DNA from: Candidatus Saccharimonadota bacterium
GTDB lineage: Bacteria > Patescibacteriota > Saccharimonadia > Saccharimonadales > Saccharimonadaceae
Length of the DNA: 64,000 bases
Reading direction: 5' to 3'
NCBI GenBank assembly: GCA_017437945.1
Contig: JAFRWP010000007.1
Span: 1 to 64,000, forward strand
Part shown: piece after piece, positions 29,823-38,304 of the stretch
How positions within the stretch are numbered: the first letter of the stretch is position 1
How the letters are laid out: every line of letters starts with the position of its first letter
The notes under the pieces: generated by a model
Database searches by the model: none
What the model saw: only the letters and a program-made list of their open reading frames with translations
Told to the model about the DNA's origin: nothing
Made by a program: the position numbers and the translations under genes

Positions 29823-31043
29823 ATGATGCACAAAATCATAATCGTTATTCTGGCTTTATTGGCTTTGGGCGGGATTTTTGCCTTAGGCCAAACGTTACTA
29901 TTTGGACGCGAAGTAAAAGAAGTTATCGACGAGAACATTGTACCGGTTAAAACCGCAGAAGAAATCTTGAACGAAGAAGTTGAAGCGGAATTACAATTAA
30001 TGACACTCGATCAGAAAATCGCTCAATTATTAATTGTTGATGCGCCAAGACTTGTAATTAGTGATCAGCTTACAGAGCGGCTCGCGACTGCGCCGTATGG
30101 TGGTTTTATACTCATGGGCAGCAGTTTCGGTACGCTTTCCGAAACGCGCGCGTTTATTCAGCAATTGCGCGAAAAAAGTGCCTACCCGTTAATTATTTCT
30201 ACCGACCAAGAGGGCGGAAACGTGCAGCGCTTGCAGAGCATCTCTTCGCCAAAAGCTACCAATATCCCTTACATGTCGCAACTTGGTTATATCGGCTCAA
30301 TGGATTTGACACACAAGGTTGGCAAAGTTGTTGGTGACGAGTTGAGCGCGGTCGGTATTAACGTTGACTATGCGCCCGTACTTGACGTCAATTCAAATCC
30401 GCGTAATCCAATTATTGGCAAACGTAGCTTCTCGAAAGATCCAACCATTACTTATAAAATGGGGATTGCCTTTGCGGAAGGCCTCGCCGAAGATCATGTC
30501 ACGGCCGTCTATAAACATTTTCCGGGGCATGGCGACACGTCGGTCGATTCGCACATTAGCCTCCCAATTGTTAATAAAACTCGTGCCGAATTAGACGCAA
30601 TCGAGCTCGTGCCGTTCAAAGAAGCCATTAAATCTGGCGCCGAGATAATAATGGTCGCCCACATCGCGCTCCCAAAAATCACTAACGATATGACCCCAGC
30701 TTCGCTCTCGTATAAAATTACTACCGAATTATTACGCAACGAGCTCGGCTATAAAGGTCTTGTCATTACGGATGGTCTCAATATGGGCGCACTTACAAAG
30801 AATTATAACGAAGCAGATATTTATTGGCGCGCTATTGATGCCGGTGCCGATTTGCTCTGCCTTCCGACTAATCCTGAGCTTGCCATTTCCAGTATTAAAT
30901 CTCATATTTCCGAGCAGCGCATCGACGAATCTGTCCGCCGAATTCTGCATTACAAGCTCGGCTCAATGTCGAAATGGCAATTACTGGATGAATCATATTT
31001 CGCCAACGCCGAAAACCAAGCTATCGTCAACCAAGTCAAATAA
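29823..31043 (+). CDS. Membrane-anchored glycoside hydrolase family 3 (beta-N-acetylhexosaminidase-like)
   Basis: GH3 enzyme resembling NagZ, which removes terminal N-acetylglucosamine. Diagnostic segments are STDQEGGNVQRL, APVLDVNSNPRNPIIGKRSF, KHFPGHGDT (catalytic His/Asp pair) and the nucleophile Asp in ITDGLNMGAL. A hydrophobic N-terminal helix (about 3-22) anchors or exports it, so it probably acts on peptidoglycan or host glycans outside the membrane. Start ATG 29823 lies 9 bases after TATAAT (29808-29813), with an alternative ATG at 29826 and no Shine-Dalgarno. At 406 residues it consists of the single TIM-barrel domain, without the second GH3 domain. Confidence 0.9.
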   Translation: MMHKIIIVILALLALGGIFALGQTLLFGREVKEVIDENIVPVKTAEEILNEEVEAELQLMTLDQKIAQLLIVDAPRLVISDQLTERLATAPYGGFILMGSSFGTLSETRAFIQQLREKSAYPLIISTDQEGGNVQRLQSISSPKATNIPYMSQLGYIGSMDLTHKVGKVVGDELSAVGINVDYAPVLDVNSNPRNPIIGKRSFSKDPTITYKMGIAFAEGLAEDHVTAVYKHFPGHGDTSVDSHISLPIVNKTRAELDAIELVPFKEAIKSGAEIIMVAHIALPKITNDMTPASLSYKITTELLRNELGYKGLVITDGLNMGALTKNYNEADIYWRAIDAGADLLCLPTNPELAISSIKSHISEQRIDESVRRILHYKLGSMSKWQLLDESYFANAENQAIVNQVK

Positions 31044-31088
31044 AGCCTGCGCTCGACTAGATTGCGAAAAAATGTTATGATTTAAGAT

Positions 31089-32519
31089 ATGGCAACTCTT
31101 AAAGATTTTCGCGATGAAAGACTTCGCAAACTAAACGAACTCCGGGCGGAGGGTATTGATCCGTATCCAGCACATTCTAACCGTAATACTAAAATCGGGG
31201 ATATCCTTAAGAGTTACGATAAGTATGCCGACAAGGACGTTTGTGTTGCCGGCCGAATTGCCAGCATACGTAGCTTTGGCAAGCTCGCTTTTGTTGTAAT
31301 CGCCGATGATTCTGGTCAGATTCAAATCTTCCTCAAAGACGATGCTGCTAAGTTTACGAAAAAGCTCGACACGGGTGATTATCTTGAGGCCTCCGGCAAA
31401 GTCGGTCGCACTAAAACTGATGAGATTTCTGTTTTCTGCGACATGCCACGTTTGCTTACGAAAGCTTTGCGTCCGCTTCCTGGCCGTGATGGCTTTACCA
31501 ATAAGGAAGAGCGTCTCCGTCGTCGCTATGTCGATATGGCGGTCAATCCAGAAGTGCGCGAGCGCTTCATTCGTCGCTCTAAATTCTGGACCGCTACGCG
31601 CCAATTTTTAAACGATCATGGCTTTGTTGAAATCAACATTCCTGTACTCGAAGTTACCACTGGCGGTGCCGATGCTAACCCATTTGTCACCCATATGGAC
31701 GCGCTTGACCAAGATTTCTATCTTCGCATTTCGCACGAACTTCCGCTTAAGCGTTTGATTGGTGGTGGTTATGAGCGCGTTTACGATATTGGTCCACGTT
31801 TCCGCAATGAGGGCATGGACGAAGAACATCTTCCAGAGCACGTCGCCATGGAATCCTATGCCGCTTACCAAGATTACATCGAGGGTATGGACCTCTATGA
31901 AGAGATGATTAAATATGTCTGTATGCAGACTTGGGGTACGCTCCAATTCGAACATGACGGCATGAAAGTTGACCTCGATTGCAAATGGCCACGCATTGCC
32001 TTCGCGGACATTTTGAAAGAAAAGTTCGACGTTGATGTCTTTAATCCTGATATGGACAAAATCAAAGGCATTCTGCGCGCGCATCAAGTTAAATTTGACG
32101 AAAATGCCCAGGCTTCACGCCTCCTCGATTATCTCTGGAAGATCATTCGCAAGGAATCGGCTGGTCCATTCTGGCTAATTCATGAGCCAGTGGAGCTTTC
32201 GCCGCTCGCCAAGCGCCATGCTGAGGACCCACGCGTTACTGAGCGCTTCCATCCAGTCATTTTCGGCACCGAGATGGGCAACGGCTTCTCTGAATTGAAC
32301 GACCCAATCGACCAGCTCGAACGCTTCCAGCGTCAGCAAGCCATGCGCGATGCCGGCGACGACGAAGCGCAGATGCTCGATATGGACTTTGTTGAAATGC
32401 TTGAATATGGCATGCCGCCAACTTGTGGTTGGGGAAACTCTGAGCGCAATTTCTGGCTCTTCGAAGGCGTTTCCGCTCGCGAAGGCGTGCCGTTCCCACC
32501 AATGCGCAGGGAAGAATAG
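31089..32519 (+). CDS. lysS: Lysyl-tRNA synthetase, class II
   Basis: Charges tRNA-Lys. It has an N-terminal OB anticodon-binding domain (VAGRIASIRSFGKLAFV) and a class II catalytic core with motif 2 (GPRFRNEGMDEEHLPEHV) and NDPIDQLERF. The C-terminus reads GWGNSERNFWLFEG where most bacterial enzymes have GxGIGIDR, so motif 3 is one residue shorter with its arginine in SER. I take this as a lineage-specific form rather than a defect, because the surrounding sequence is well kept. TATGAT (31076-31081) ends 7 bases before ATG 31089, so it is probably leaderless. Length 476 aa. Confidence 0.95.
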   Translation: MATLKDFRDERLRKLNELRAEGIDPYPAHSNRNTKIGDILKSYDKYADKDVCVAGRIASIRSFGKLAFVVIADDSGQIQIFLKDDAAKFTKKLDTGDYLEASGKVGRTKTDEISVFCDMPRLLTKALRPLPGRDGFTNKEERLRRRYVDMAVNPEVRERFIRRSKFWTATRQFLNDHGFVEINIPVLEVTTGGADANPFVTHMDALDQDFYLRISHELPLKRLIGGGYERVYDIGPRFRNEGMDEEHLPEHVAMESYAAYQDYIEGMDLYEEMIKYVCMQTWGTLQFEHDGMKVDLDCKWPRIAFADILKEKFDVDVFNPDMDKIKGILRAHQVKFDENAQASRLLDYLWKIIRKESAGPFWLIHEPVELSPLAKRHAEDPRVTERFHPVIFGTEMGNGFSELNDPIDQLERFQRQQAMRDAGDDEAQMLDMDFVEMLEYGMPPTCGWGNSERNFWLFEGVSAREGVPFPPMRREE

Positions 32520-32528
32520 CGCTTAAGC

Positions 32529-32597
32529 TTGACTTTTAGGCCAAAGTGTGCTATAATAGAAATATGTATGCGTCATCTGTAAGGGTGGCGCATTTTT
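32529..32597 (+). ncRNA. Orphan strong promoter followed by a hairpin-terminator
   Basis: TTGACT (32529-32534), a 17-base spacer and TATAAT (32552-32557) form a near-consensus promoter. The predicted transcript immediately enters a 10-bp hairpin, ATGCGTCATC/GGTGGCGCAT (32568-32593), followed by TTTTT. Only ~35 bases would be made. No gene follows under it before the separate dprA start. It could be a tiny RNA, an attenuator, or what remains after loss of an accessory gene whose 5' hairpin survives. Confidence 0.5.
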
Positions 32598-32645
32598 ATT
32601 GCACTCGTGCTTTTTTCTTGCTTTGATTCGGCCTAATATGAGCAC

Positions 32646-33503
32646 ATGAATTATTACAAAACCGACCTAAATCACCCGTTCTTGCGTCAAATGATCAAAT
32701 ATCCAGAGATGCCATCCGAGCTCTGAATTCGCGGTCATCTTCCGAATACTGAGCCGCGTCCGCGTGCTATTGCTATAGTCGGTAGTCGCCGCTGCACGAA
32801 GTATGGTGAGCAGGTGGCATACGAAGCGGCATATCAACTAGCCAAGCTCGGGATAATAATCGTGAGTGGTCTGGCTTACGGCATCGATACTTGCGCGCAT
32901 CGTGGCTGTCTAGACGCCGGGGGTATCACGATAGCAGTACTCGGCACACCAATCGACCAGATCCACCCTCGCTCCAATGAGCAACTCGCCGAGCGCATTC
33001 TTGAGCGCGGTGCGATAATTTCTGAGCTCCCGAGCGGTGCGGCCGTTCATGCTTTCAATTTTTCTTTTCGAAATCGCATCGTAGCGGGGCTTGCCGACGC
33101 CACACTAATTGTTGAGGCGGCAGACAAATCGGGTACCATGAGCACAGCCAAGTATACTGATGATCAAAATAAATCTATATATGCCGTACCGGGTGACATC
33201 AACCATCCGATGTCTAAAGGTTGCAACCGCCTAATCCAGGAAGGCGCCATGGTGTATACTGAGCCGAGCGACTTGATGTATGAATTTCATATTGAAGGGC
33301 GCAGTGCCAAGGTTCGTGATTATCTTGCCTGTTCGCCAGAAGAGCAACTGATTATTTGCGCTATAGACCGCGGCAAGAATCGCGATGAGGATATTATTTC
33401 TGAGACTGGTTTAAGCCCAGCCGTTTTTACGAGCAATACCACGATGTTGCAGCTCAAAAACTTAATAAAATCCATCGGAAACGGCGAGTGGGCCCTTGTC
33501 TAG
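32646..33503 (+). pseudogene. dprA: dprA (DNA processing protein A) with in-frame TGA at codon 27
   Basis: DprA loads RecA on incoming single-stranded DNA during natural transformation. From ATG 32646 the frame encodes a DprA N-terminus up to MPSEL, meets TGA at 32724-32726, then continues in the same frame as IRGHLPN and the Rossmann-fold core: IVGSRRCTKYGE, GLAYGIDTCAHRG, FSFRNRIVAGL and GDINHPMSKGCN. In relatives the stop position is often aromatic (L-[FYW]-[IV]-[RK]-G), so TGG to TGA is the simplest change. The next possible start, GTG 32814, would drop the GSR nucleotide-binding loop. A TAATAT box (32634-32639) lies just before the ATG. Recent nonsense mutation, sequencing error and read-through are all possible. 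Confidence 0.75.
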
Positions 33504-33560
33504 AATTATGCTTGTGCTAAAATATAATCAGATAATAAGGTCAAAAAGGGCATCATACAA

Positions 33561-34478
33561 ATGGCTAACAAAGTTATGATCGTTGGAACCGGAAATGTCG
33601 GCATGAGCTACGGCTATGCCCTCGTCCACCAACGTACAAATGTAAATGAATTAATCCTCGTCGACATTAACGCCGACGATGCTGAAGGTGAAGCGATCGA
33701 TCTTCGCGATACACTCGCTGTTTCGCCAGCTTATCTCAAGGTCCGCAGTGGCACTTACGCCGATGCAACTGATTGCGATTTGATTGTCATCACTGCAGGT
33801 GTTCCGCAGAAACCAGGCGAAACTCGCATGGATCTTCTCAAGAAGAACGCAGCTATCTTTAAGGATATGATTGGTCAAATCATGGCTTCTGGCTTTGATG
33901 GTATTTTCCTCGTCGTCAGCAACCCAATGGATGTTTTAACTTACCTCACTTGGCGCTATTCTGGTTTGCCATCTGAACGCGTGATCGGTTCCGGTACAGT
34001 GCTCGATTCAGCCCGTCTCCGCTTCCGCTTGAGCCAGCGTCTTCATGTTCATCCAAAGAACGTTCACGCTTATCAAGTTGGTGAGCATGGTGATACTGAG
34101 TTCGCTATCTGGAGCAGTGCAAACGTTGGTTGCCAGCCAATCATGGATCTTATTCCAAAAGATGAACTCAACGAAATCGAAGATTATGCTCGCAAAGAGG
34201 CTTACACGATTATCGAGAAGAAGGGCGCTACCTACTATGGTATCGGTAGCTGTCTAGCTGCTATTACTAACTGTATTCTCAATGATGAGAATCGCATCCT
34301 TTCCGTCAGTAGTTACGATGAATTGAGCGGTACCTACAACGGTTATCCATCCGTCGTTGGTCGTAATGGCGTTGTGCGCCGCATCGGCCTTGGCCTTAGT
34401 GACGAAGAAAAAGAAAAATTCAATATCACAGTTTCGACCTTAAAGGCCGCCATCAAGGAAGTCGAAGAGGGCGAATAA
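33561..34478 (+). CDS. ldh: L-lactate dehydrogenase
   Basis: Reduces pyruvate to L-lactate and regenerates NAD, the expected end step of a fermentative metabolism. The NAD-binding loop is GTGNVGMSYGYAL. The specificity loop AGVPQKPGETRMDLL carries Gln, as in lactate rather than malate dehydrogenase. VVSNPMDVLTYL and catalytic His in GEHGDTEFAIWS are intact. At 305 residues it is full length. ATG 33561 follows a ~35-base leader with only a weak AAAGGG, and extended -10 boxes lie at about 33518-33528. A terminator follows. Confidence 0.96.
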   Translation: MANKVMIVGTGNVGMSYGYALVHQRTNVNELILVDINADDAEGEAIDLRDTLAVSPAYLKVRSGTYADATDCDLIVITAGVPQKPGETRMDLLKKNAAIFKDMIGQIMASGFDGIFLVVSNPMDVLTYLTWRYSGLPSERVIGSGTVLDSARLRFRLSQRLHVHPKNVHAYQVGEHGDTEFAIWSSANVGCQPIMDLIPKDELNEIEDYARKEAYTIIEKKGATYYGIGSCLAAITNCILNDENRILSVSSYDELSGTYNGYPSVVGRNGVVRRIGLGLSDEEKEKFNITVSTLKAAIKEVEEGE

Positions 34479-34491
34479 TAGTTAGCCATTC

Positions 34492-34523
34492 AGAGCACCC
34501 CCGTCCAAAGGGGGTGCTTTTTG
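34492..34523 (+). terminator. Terminator of ldh
   Basis: GAGCACCCCC and GGGGGTGCTTTTTG pair around GTCCAAA. Confidence 0.92.
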
Positions 34524-34548
34524 TCGGATGATGATATAATAATCAATT

Positions 34549-35325
34549 ATGGAATTATTTTATATTATTATTCTCTTGGCAATCTTTGCCGAGACGAGCG
34601 CGCTGACGGTTAAAACCTTCGCCACGAAGGCCAACCGTGTCGGCCAAAAAGCGCGCCGTAAGCTATTTGTCGACACATCAACTTTAATGGACGGACGGAT
34701 TCTGTCGGTTGCTAAGACTGGTTTCCTGGGCGATGAGATACTTATTCCGCGCTCAGTTATTCGCGAGTTGCAACTGCTCGCGGACGGTAACGATAGCGAA
34801 AAACGCGCCCGGGCTCGCTTCGGCCTCGACGTTGTAAATGAGCTAGAGCGCGTCGAGCTCGCTACGGTTGAGATTTTTGCTGACGAACTTGGCCGTACAA
34901 AGGTGGACGAACGTCTTCTCGAGCTCGCCAAAGAATACAGAGGTATTATTTTAACCAATGACTTTAATCTCATTAAGGTCGCAACCGCAGAGCATATCGA
35001 CGCGATTAATATCAATGATCTCGCTCAGAGCCTTCGCAGTGAATATCTGCCGGGTGATCGTATTTCAATCAAAATCATTAGCGTCGGCAGCAACCCGCAT
35101 CAAGGCGTTGGCTATTTACCAGATGGCACTATGGTTGTCGTGGATGAAGCGGAGAAGTTTGCTGGCAAGAATCTGCTGGTAGAAGTTGAATTTGTCCGCT
35201 ACTTGCAGACGAGCGCTGGTAAGATGATGTTTGCTAAACTTGCCCCGCACAATAATCCGCAGAAACAGCAAAAAAGAAATCATCAAAACGGCCGCAAGAA
35301 TAATCGCAACAAAAAGAATCTATAA
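34549..35325 (+). CDS. PIN-TRAM domain membrane protein (YacL-like)
   Basis: One N-terminal transmembrane helix (about 2-22) precedes a PIN nuclease-like domain with the acidic motifs FVDTSTLMDGR and ILTNDFNLIK. A TRAM RNA-binding domain follows (about 165-230), then a Lys/Asn/Gln-rich basic tail (LAPHNNPQKQQ onward). It resembles Bacillus YacL, which has four membrane helices, whereas this has one. An RNA-directed role at the membrane is likely from the domains, but no substrate is known from sequence. TATAAT (34535-34540) ends 8 bases before ATG 34549, so it is probably leaderless. It converges on the PBP gene across a shared terminator. Confidence 0.88.
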   Translation: MELFYIIILLAIFAETSALTVKTFATKANRVGQKARRKLFVDTSTLMDGRILSVAKTGFLGDEILIPRSVIRELQLLADGNDSEKRARARFGLDVVNELERVELATVEIFADELGRTKVDERLLELAKEYRGIILTNDFNLIKVATAEHIDAININDLAQSLRSEYLPGDRISIKIISVGSNPHQGVGYLPDGTMVVVDEAEKFAGKNLLVEVEFVRYLQTSAGKMMFAKLAPHNNPQKQQKRNHQNGRKNNRNKKNL

Positions 35326-35326
35326 A

Positions 35327-35355
35327 AAAATCCCCCTCTTGAAAGGGGGATTTTT
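35327..35355. terminator. Bidirectional terminator between the PIN-TRAM and PBP genes
   Basis: AAAAATCCCCCT and AGGGGGATTTTT pair around CTTGAA. A- and T-runs on both sides serve the two convergent genes. Confidence 0.92.
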
Positions 35356-35356
35356 G

Positions 35357-38215
35357 CTATCTTGTTGCCGTCGTGACGTAGCCGCCAACGTCCGTGATGC
35401 GGAAGCTAATATTCTTTGGTTCAGTTGTGGTTTCGTAAGTAATTGTGCCACCTTCGGCGCTCATCGATCCGCTCTTTACGAGCGTGCCATTCACGCGTAA
35501 CTCATAGCTCGAAAGCTTGAAGGTACCAAAGGCTGCCGTAGCCGTGACTGTCCAGTGACCTTCGTCTTCTTCGGTTTCGCCTGGAGCACCAGTGTATGCC
35601 ACCGTTGCTACTGGTCTCTTATCGGTACACTTATGAACATCATCTTCGTTTTCCGTATCGTAATCAGTCGACACTAACTCATCTTTCTGGGTCATTGGAT
35701 CCCAAATTTTGCTGACAGTTACATTAACACGCGTTTCGGCTGGCGTACAATCGGTCGCTACTTTGCGGCTAATAGAGTCGAACGTCATATCTTCGTTCGA
35801 GACGCCGCTATTTTTCTGATTATACCAGCTTGGCCAGACGTCATTCTTGCCGTTGATCGTAGCGCGCTTCATGCCAGAAGGCATTGGGATTTCATCGCCT
35901 GGATTCCATTTTCCTTCAGGCTGCAGAACTTCTTGATGAACACGATCGATATATGCTGCGCTAATCTTCCAAGCTACCGTGTGACTATCGTTTCTGAGGA
36001 CGCGACCATCGTGGTTACCATTCCAGATTGCCGTTGCGAGAGCTGGTGAGTAATTCAAAACCCAAGAGTCTTTTGCGCGACCAGCACCGTTTTCGGTGGT
36101 ACCGGTCTTAGCGGCGAGTTTAACCTTGCTGCTATAGAAACCAGCTGCGTAAGAAGAGCTACCCCATACAAAGCGGCGCGCTTCAGCATCGGAAAGAATG
36201 CTGGTAGTCATATAAGCGGTCTGTTCATCAACAACGCGTGTACCTTGGTTATCTACCCAAGAATCAATTACGTCACCGGAACCATTCTTAACTTCTAGCC
36301 AGTAGACAATATCCTTATAAACGCCGCCACGAGCAAGAGAAGCGTAGGCGTTAGCGTGCTCAACTGGGCGAACGCCACAACCACCGCCGATTGCCATGGA
36401 TAGACCGGCTACTTCGCCATTGGCACAGTAAGATTTGTCACCGAGGGCATGTGCAACCTTCAAGCTATTCTCGATGCCATTAATATATAGTGCTTTTACG
36501 GCCGGAATATTCAAGGAGCCAGCGAGTGCTTGGCGGAAAGTAATATTGCCATAGAAGCGACCAGTAGCGTTGCGGAGGAGACATTTGCCAACCGTGCCTT
36601 TGCAATATATTGCATCGATATTCTTATCGGCAATGATTGAACCTGCGGCATAGTTGACGCCATCGCGTTGCATGAAGAGTGGCGTATAGTCGAGAATCGG
36701 CTTAATCGTTGAGGCCGGCTCAAGCAGGGAGGTTGTGGCGTTTACCTGGCCATAACCTTGCTTGTGCCAGTCGTAGCTACCGACCATTGCGATAACCTGA
36801 CCAGTTTCAACATCAAGTGAGACAAGACAGGCGTTATCGGAGCCGTTGATGTAGAAATACTGAGAACCTTCGTAAATTGCCGCTTCGGCAATCCTTTGTG
36901 CTGGTAAATCAAGAGTGGTCTTAATCGTGAAGCCACCTTCGCGCATAGTCTTGATGCCATACTTTGCCTCAAGCTGAGCTTTAACTTCGAGCACGAACCA
37001 TGGCGCGATAATATTGTCATACTGGTTTTCTTCAGGTTTAATCTTGGCCAATATATCAATAGCTTTCGCTTCTTCAGCCTGTTCTTTGGTGATGTAACCC
37101 ATTTCGGCCATCACGTCGAGCGTATGGTCTTTGCGCCAGATCAACTTATCGTGACCAGCAATATTGTATGGGTTAAGTACGCCTGGGTTGTTCGGAATTG
37201 AAGCGAGCAATGCCGACTCGGCCAAATCGAGATCCTTTGCGCTCTTACCAAAGTAGGTTTGCGCGGCCGATTCGACACCGTTACGACGACCACCATAAGG
37301 AGACTGGTTGAGATACAGGGTAATAATCCGTTCCTTGTCGTACATCTTCTCGATTTCAATCGCGAGAATCATTTCCTTAATCTTACGCGGCAAACCGGAT
37401 GCATCACGCTTGCTGGCCTCATCGGAGAAGTAGACCTGCTTAATTAACTGCTGGGTCAAGGTTGAACCACCCTGAACTTGTCCGCGCTGAATCAAAGTCA
37501 CGTAAGCGGCACGTAGCAAGCCGCCGAAATCGATACCGATGTGGTTATAGAAGTTTCTATCCTCAATAGCGACCGTAGCTTGGCGCATATAAGTTGAAAT
37601 ATCATCGCCGTCCACGACGAGACGATAGTCACCGCTACCTTTATCTTCCCAAAGTACGTTGCCGTTGCGGTCAAGATAGGTATTAACAGTATTTTGAACG
37701 CGATTTGCGAGTGCCTCGAGATCAATTTCGGCCAAGTCTTTTTTAAAGTAAAGGAAAAGACCGCCGATGCCAATAATAATAATTAATATTAACGCGGCAA
37801 AAATTTTCAGAATGGTAAAGAGGCCGCGTTTTGAGAAGATTGCCTTAAGCACGCGATCAGGACGGAGCCTTGCAAAGAAACGTAGAATTGGATTCTTTGG
37901 TAGCTTCGCCAGTTCTTCGGCTTTTTTACGCGCACGCGCATCTTCGCGCACCTTGCGTTTGTAAGCCAAATTGGAATATAAGCTCATTCCGGATTTGCTG
38001 GATTTCTTCGCTTTTTTAGCCTTTTCAGACTTGTCTTCCTTCTTAGCCTTGCTAACACTTTTTAGCTTACTAATAGGATTTCTAGTTCTAGCCGAGGTCT
38101 TCTTTACCTCTGCTTTTTCTCTTGCTTTAGCGATATCTTCAGCTTTGACGATATCCTTATTAACCCTCTTAGCCTTCACGGCTCCGGGTTTACTCGCAGT
38201 TTTTCCCTTTACCAT
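35357..38215 (-). CDS. Class A penicillin-binding protein (PBP1A type)
   Basis: Bifunctional murein synthase. A ~125-residue Lys-rich cytoplasmic N-terminus leads one transmembrane helix (about 128-154). The glycosyltransferase domain follows with VAIEDRNFYNHIG and GGSTLTQQLIKQVYF, then the transpeptidase domain with the nucleophile Ser in EPASTIKP, SLN and KTGTT. The last ~90 residues form an Ig/FN3-like domain. I chose ATG 38215 (952 aa) because TATAAT (38227-38222 on the minus strand) ends six bases before it; the upstream in-frame ATG 38233 precedes that box. It is probably leaderless. With uppP, sortase and the GH3 enzyme it represents the wall functions here. Confidence 0.95.
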   Translation of the reverse strand: MVKGKTASKPGAVKAKRVNKDIVKAEDIAKAREKAEVKKTSARTRNPISKLKSVSKAKKEDKSEKAKKAKKSSKSGMSLYSNLAYKRKVREDARARKKAEELAKLPKNPILRFFARLRPDRVLKAIFSKRGLFTILKIFAALILIIIIGIGGLFLYFKKDLAEIDLEALANRVQNTVNTYLDRNGNVLWEDKGSGDYRLVVDGDDISTYMRQATVAIEDRNFYNHIGIDFGGLLRAAYVTLIQRGQVQGGSTLTQQLIKQVYFSDEASKRDASGLPRKIKEMILAIEIEKMYDKERIITLYLNQSPYGGRRNGVESAAQTYFGKSAKDLDLAESALLASIPNNPGVLNPYNIAGHDKLIWRKDHTLDVMAEMGYITKEQAEEAKAIDILAKIKPEENQYDNIIAPWFVLEVKAQLEAKYGIKTMREGGFTIKTTLDLPAQRIAEAAIYEGSQYFYINGSDNACLVSLDVETGQVIAMVGSYDWHKQGYGQVNATTSLLEPASTIKPILDYTPLFMQRDGVNYAAGSIIADKNIDAIYCKGTVGKCLLRNATGRFYGNITFRQALAGSLNIPAVKALYINGIENSLKVAHALGDKSYCANGEVAGLSMAIGGGCGVRPVEHANAYASLARGGVYKDIVYWLEVKNGSGDVIDSWVDNQGTRVVDEQTAYMTTSILSDAEARRFVWGSSSYAAGFYSSKVKLAAKTGTTENGAGRAKDSWVLNYSPALATAIWNGNHDGRVLRNDSHTVAWKISAAYIDRVHQEVLQPEGKWNPGDEIPMPSGMKRATINGKNDVWPSWYNQKNSGVSNEDMTFDSISRKVATDCTPAETRVNVTVSKIWDPMTQKDELVSTDYDTENEDDVHKCTDKRPVATVAYTGAPGETEEDEGHWTVTATAAFGTFKLSSYELRVNGTLVKSGSMSAEGGTITYETTTEPKNISFRITDVGGYVTTATR

Positions 38216-38304
38216 TACTTCATTATACACCATTCGCCCAGGTCTTGGCGAGAAAACACAAGCATTTTACATCATCTGTTATTTAGGTTAAAATATTACG
38301 TATT

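Noticed and set aside
32724-32726. TGA in dprA as evidence that UGA is recoded to Gly, as in Gracilibacteria
   Set aside because: The position suits an aromatic residue and not Gly, no other gene in the window needs TGA read as sense, and three genes use TGA as a stop.
32814-33503. Treating the dprA region as an intact short gene starting at GTG 32814
   Set aside because: It would omit the GSR nucleotide-binding loop that is clearly encoded in the same frame upstream, and no ribosome site or -10 box supports that GTG.
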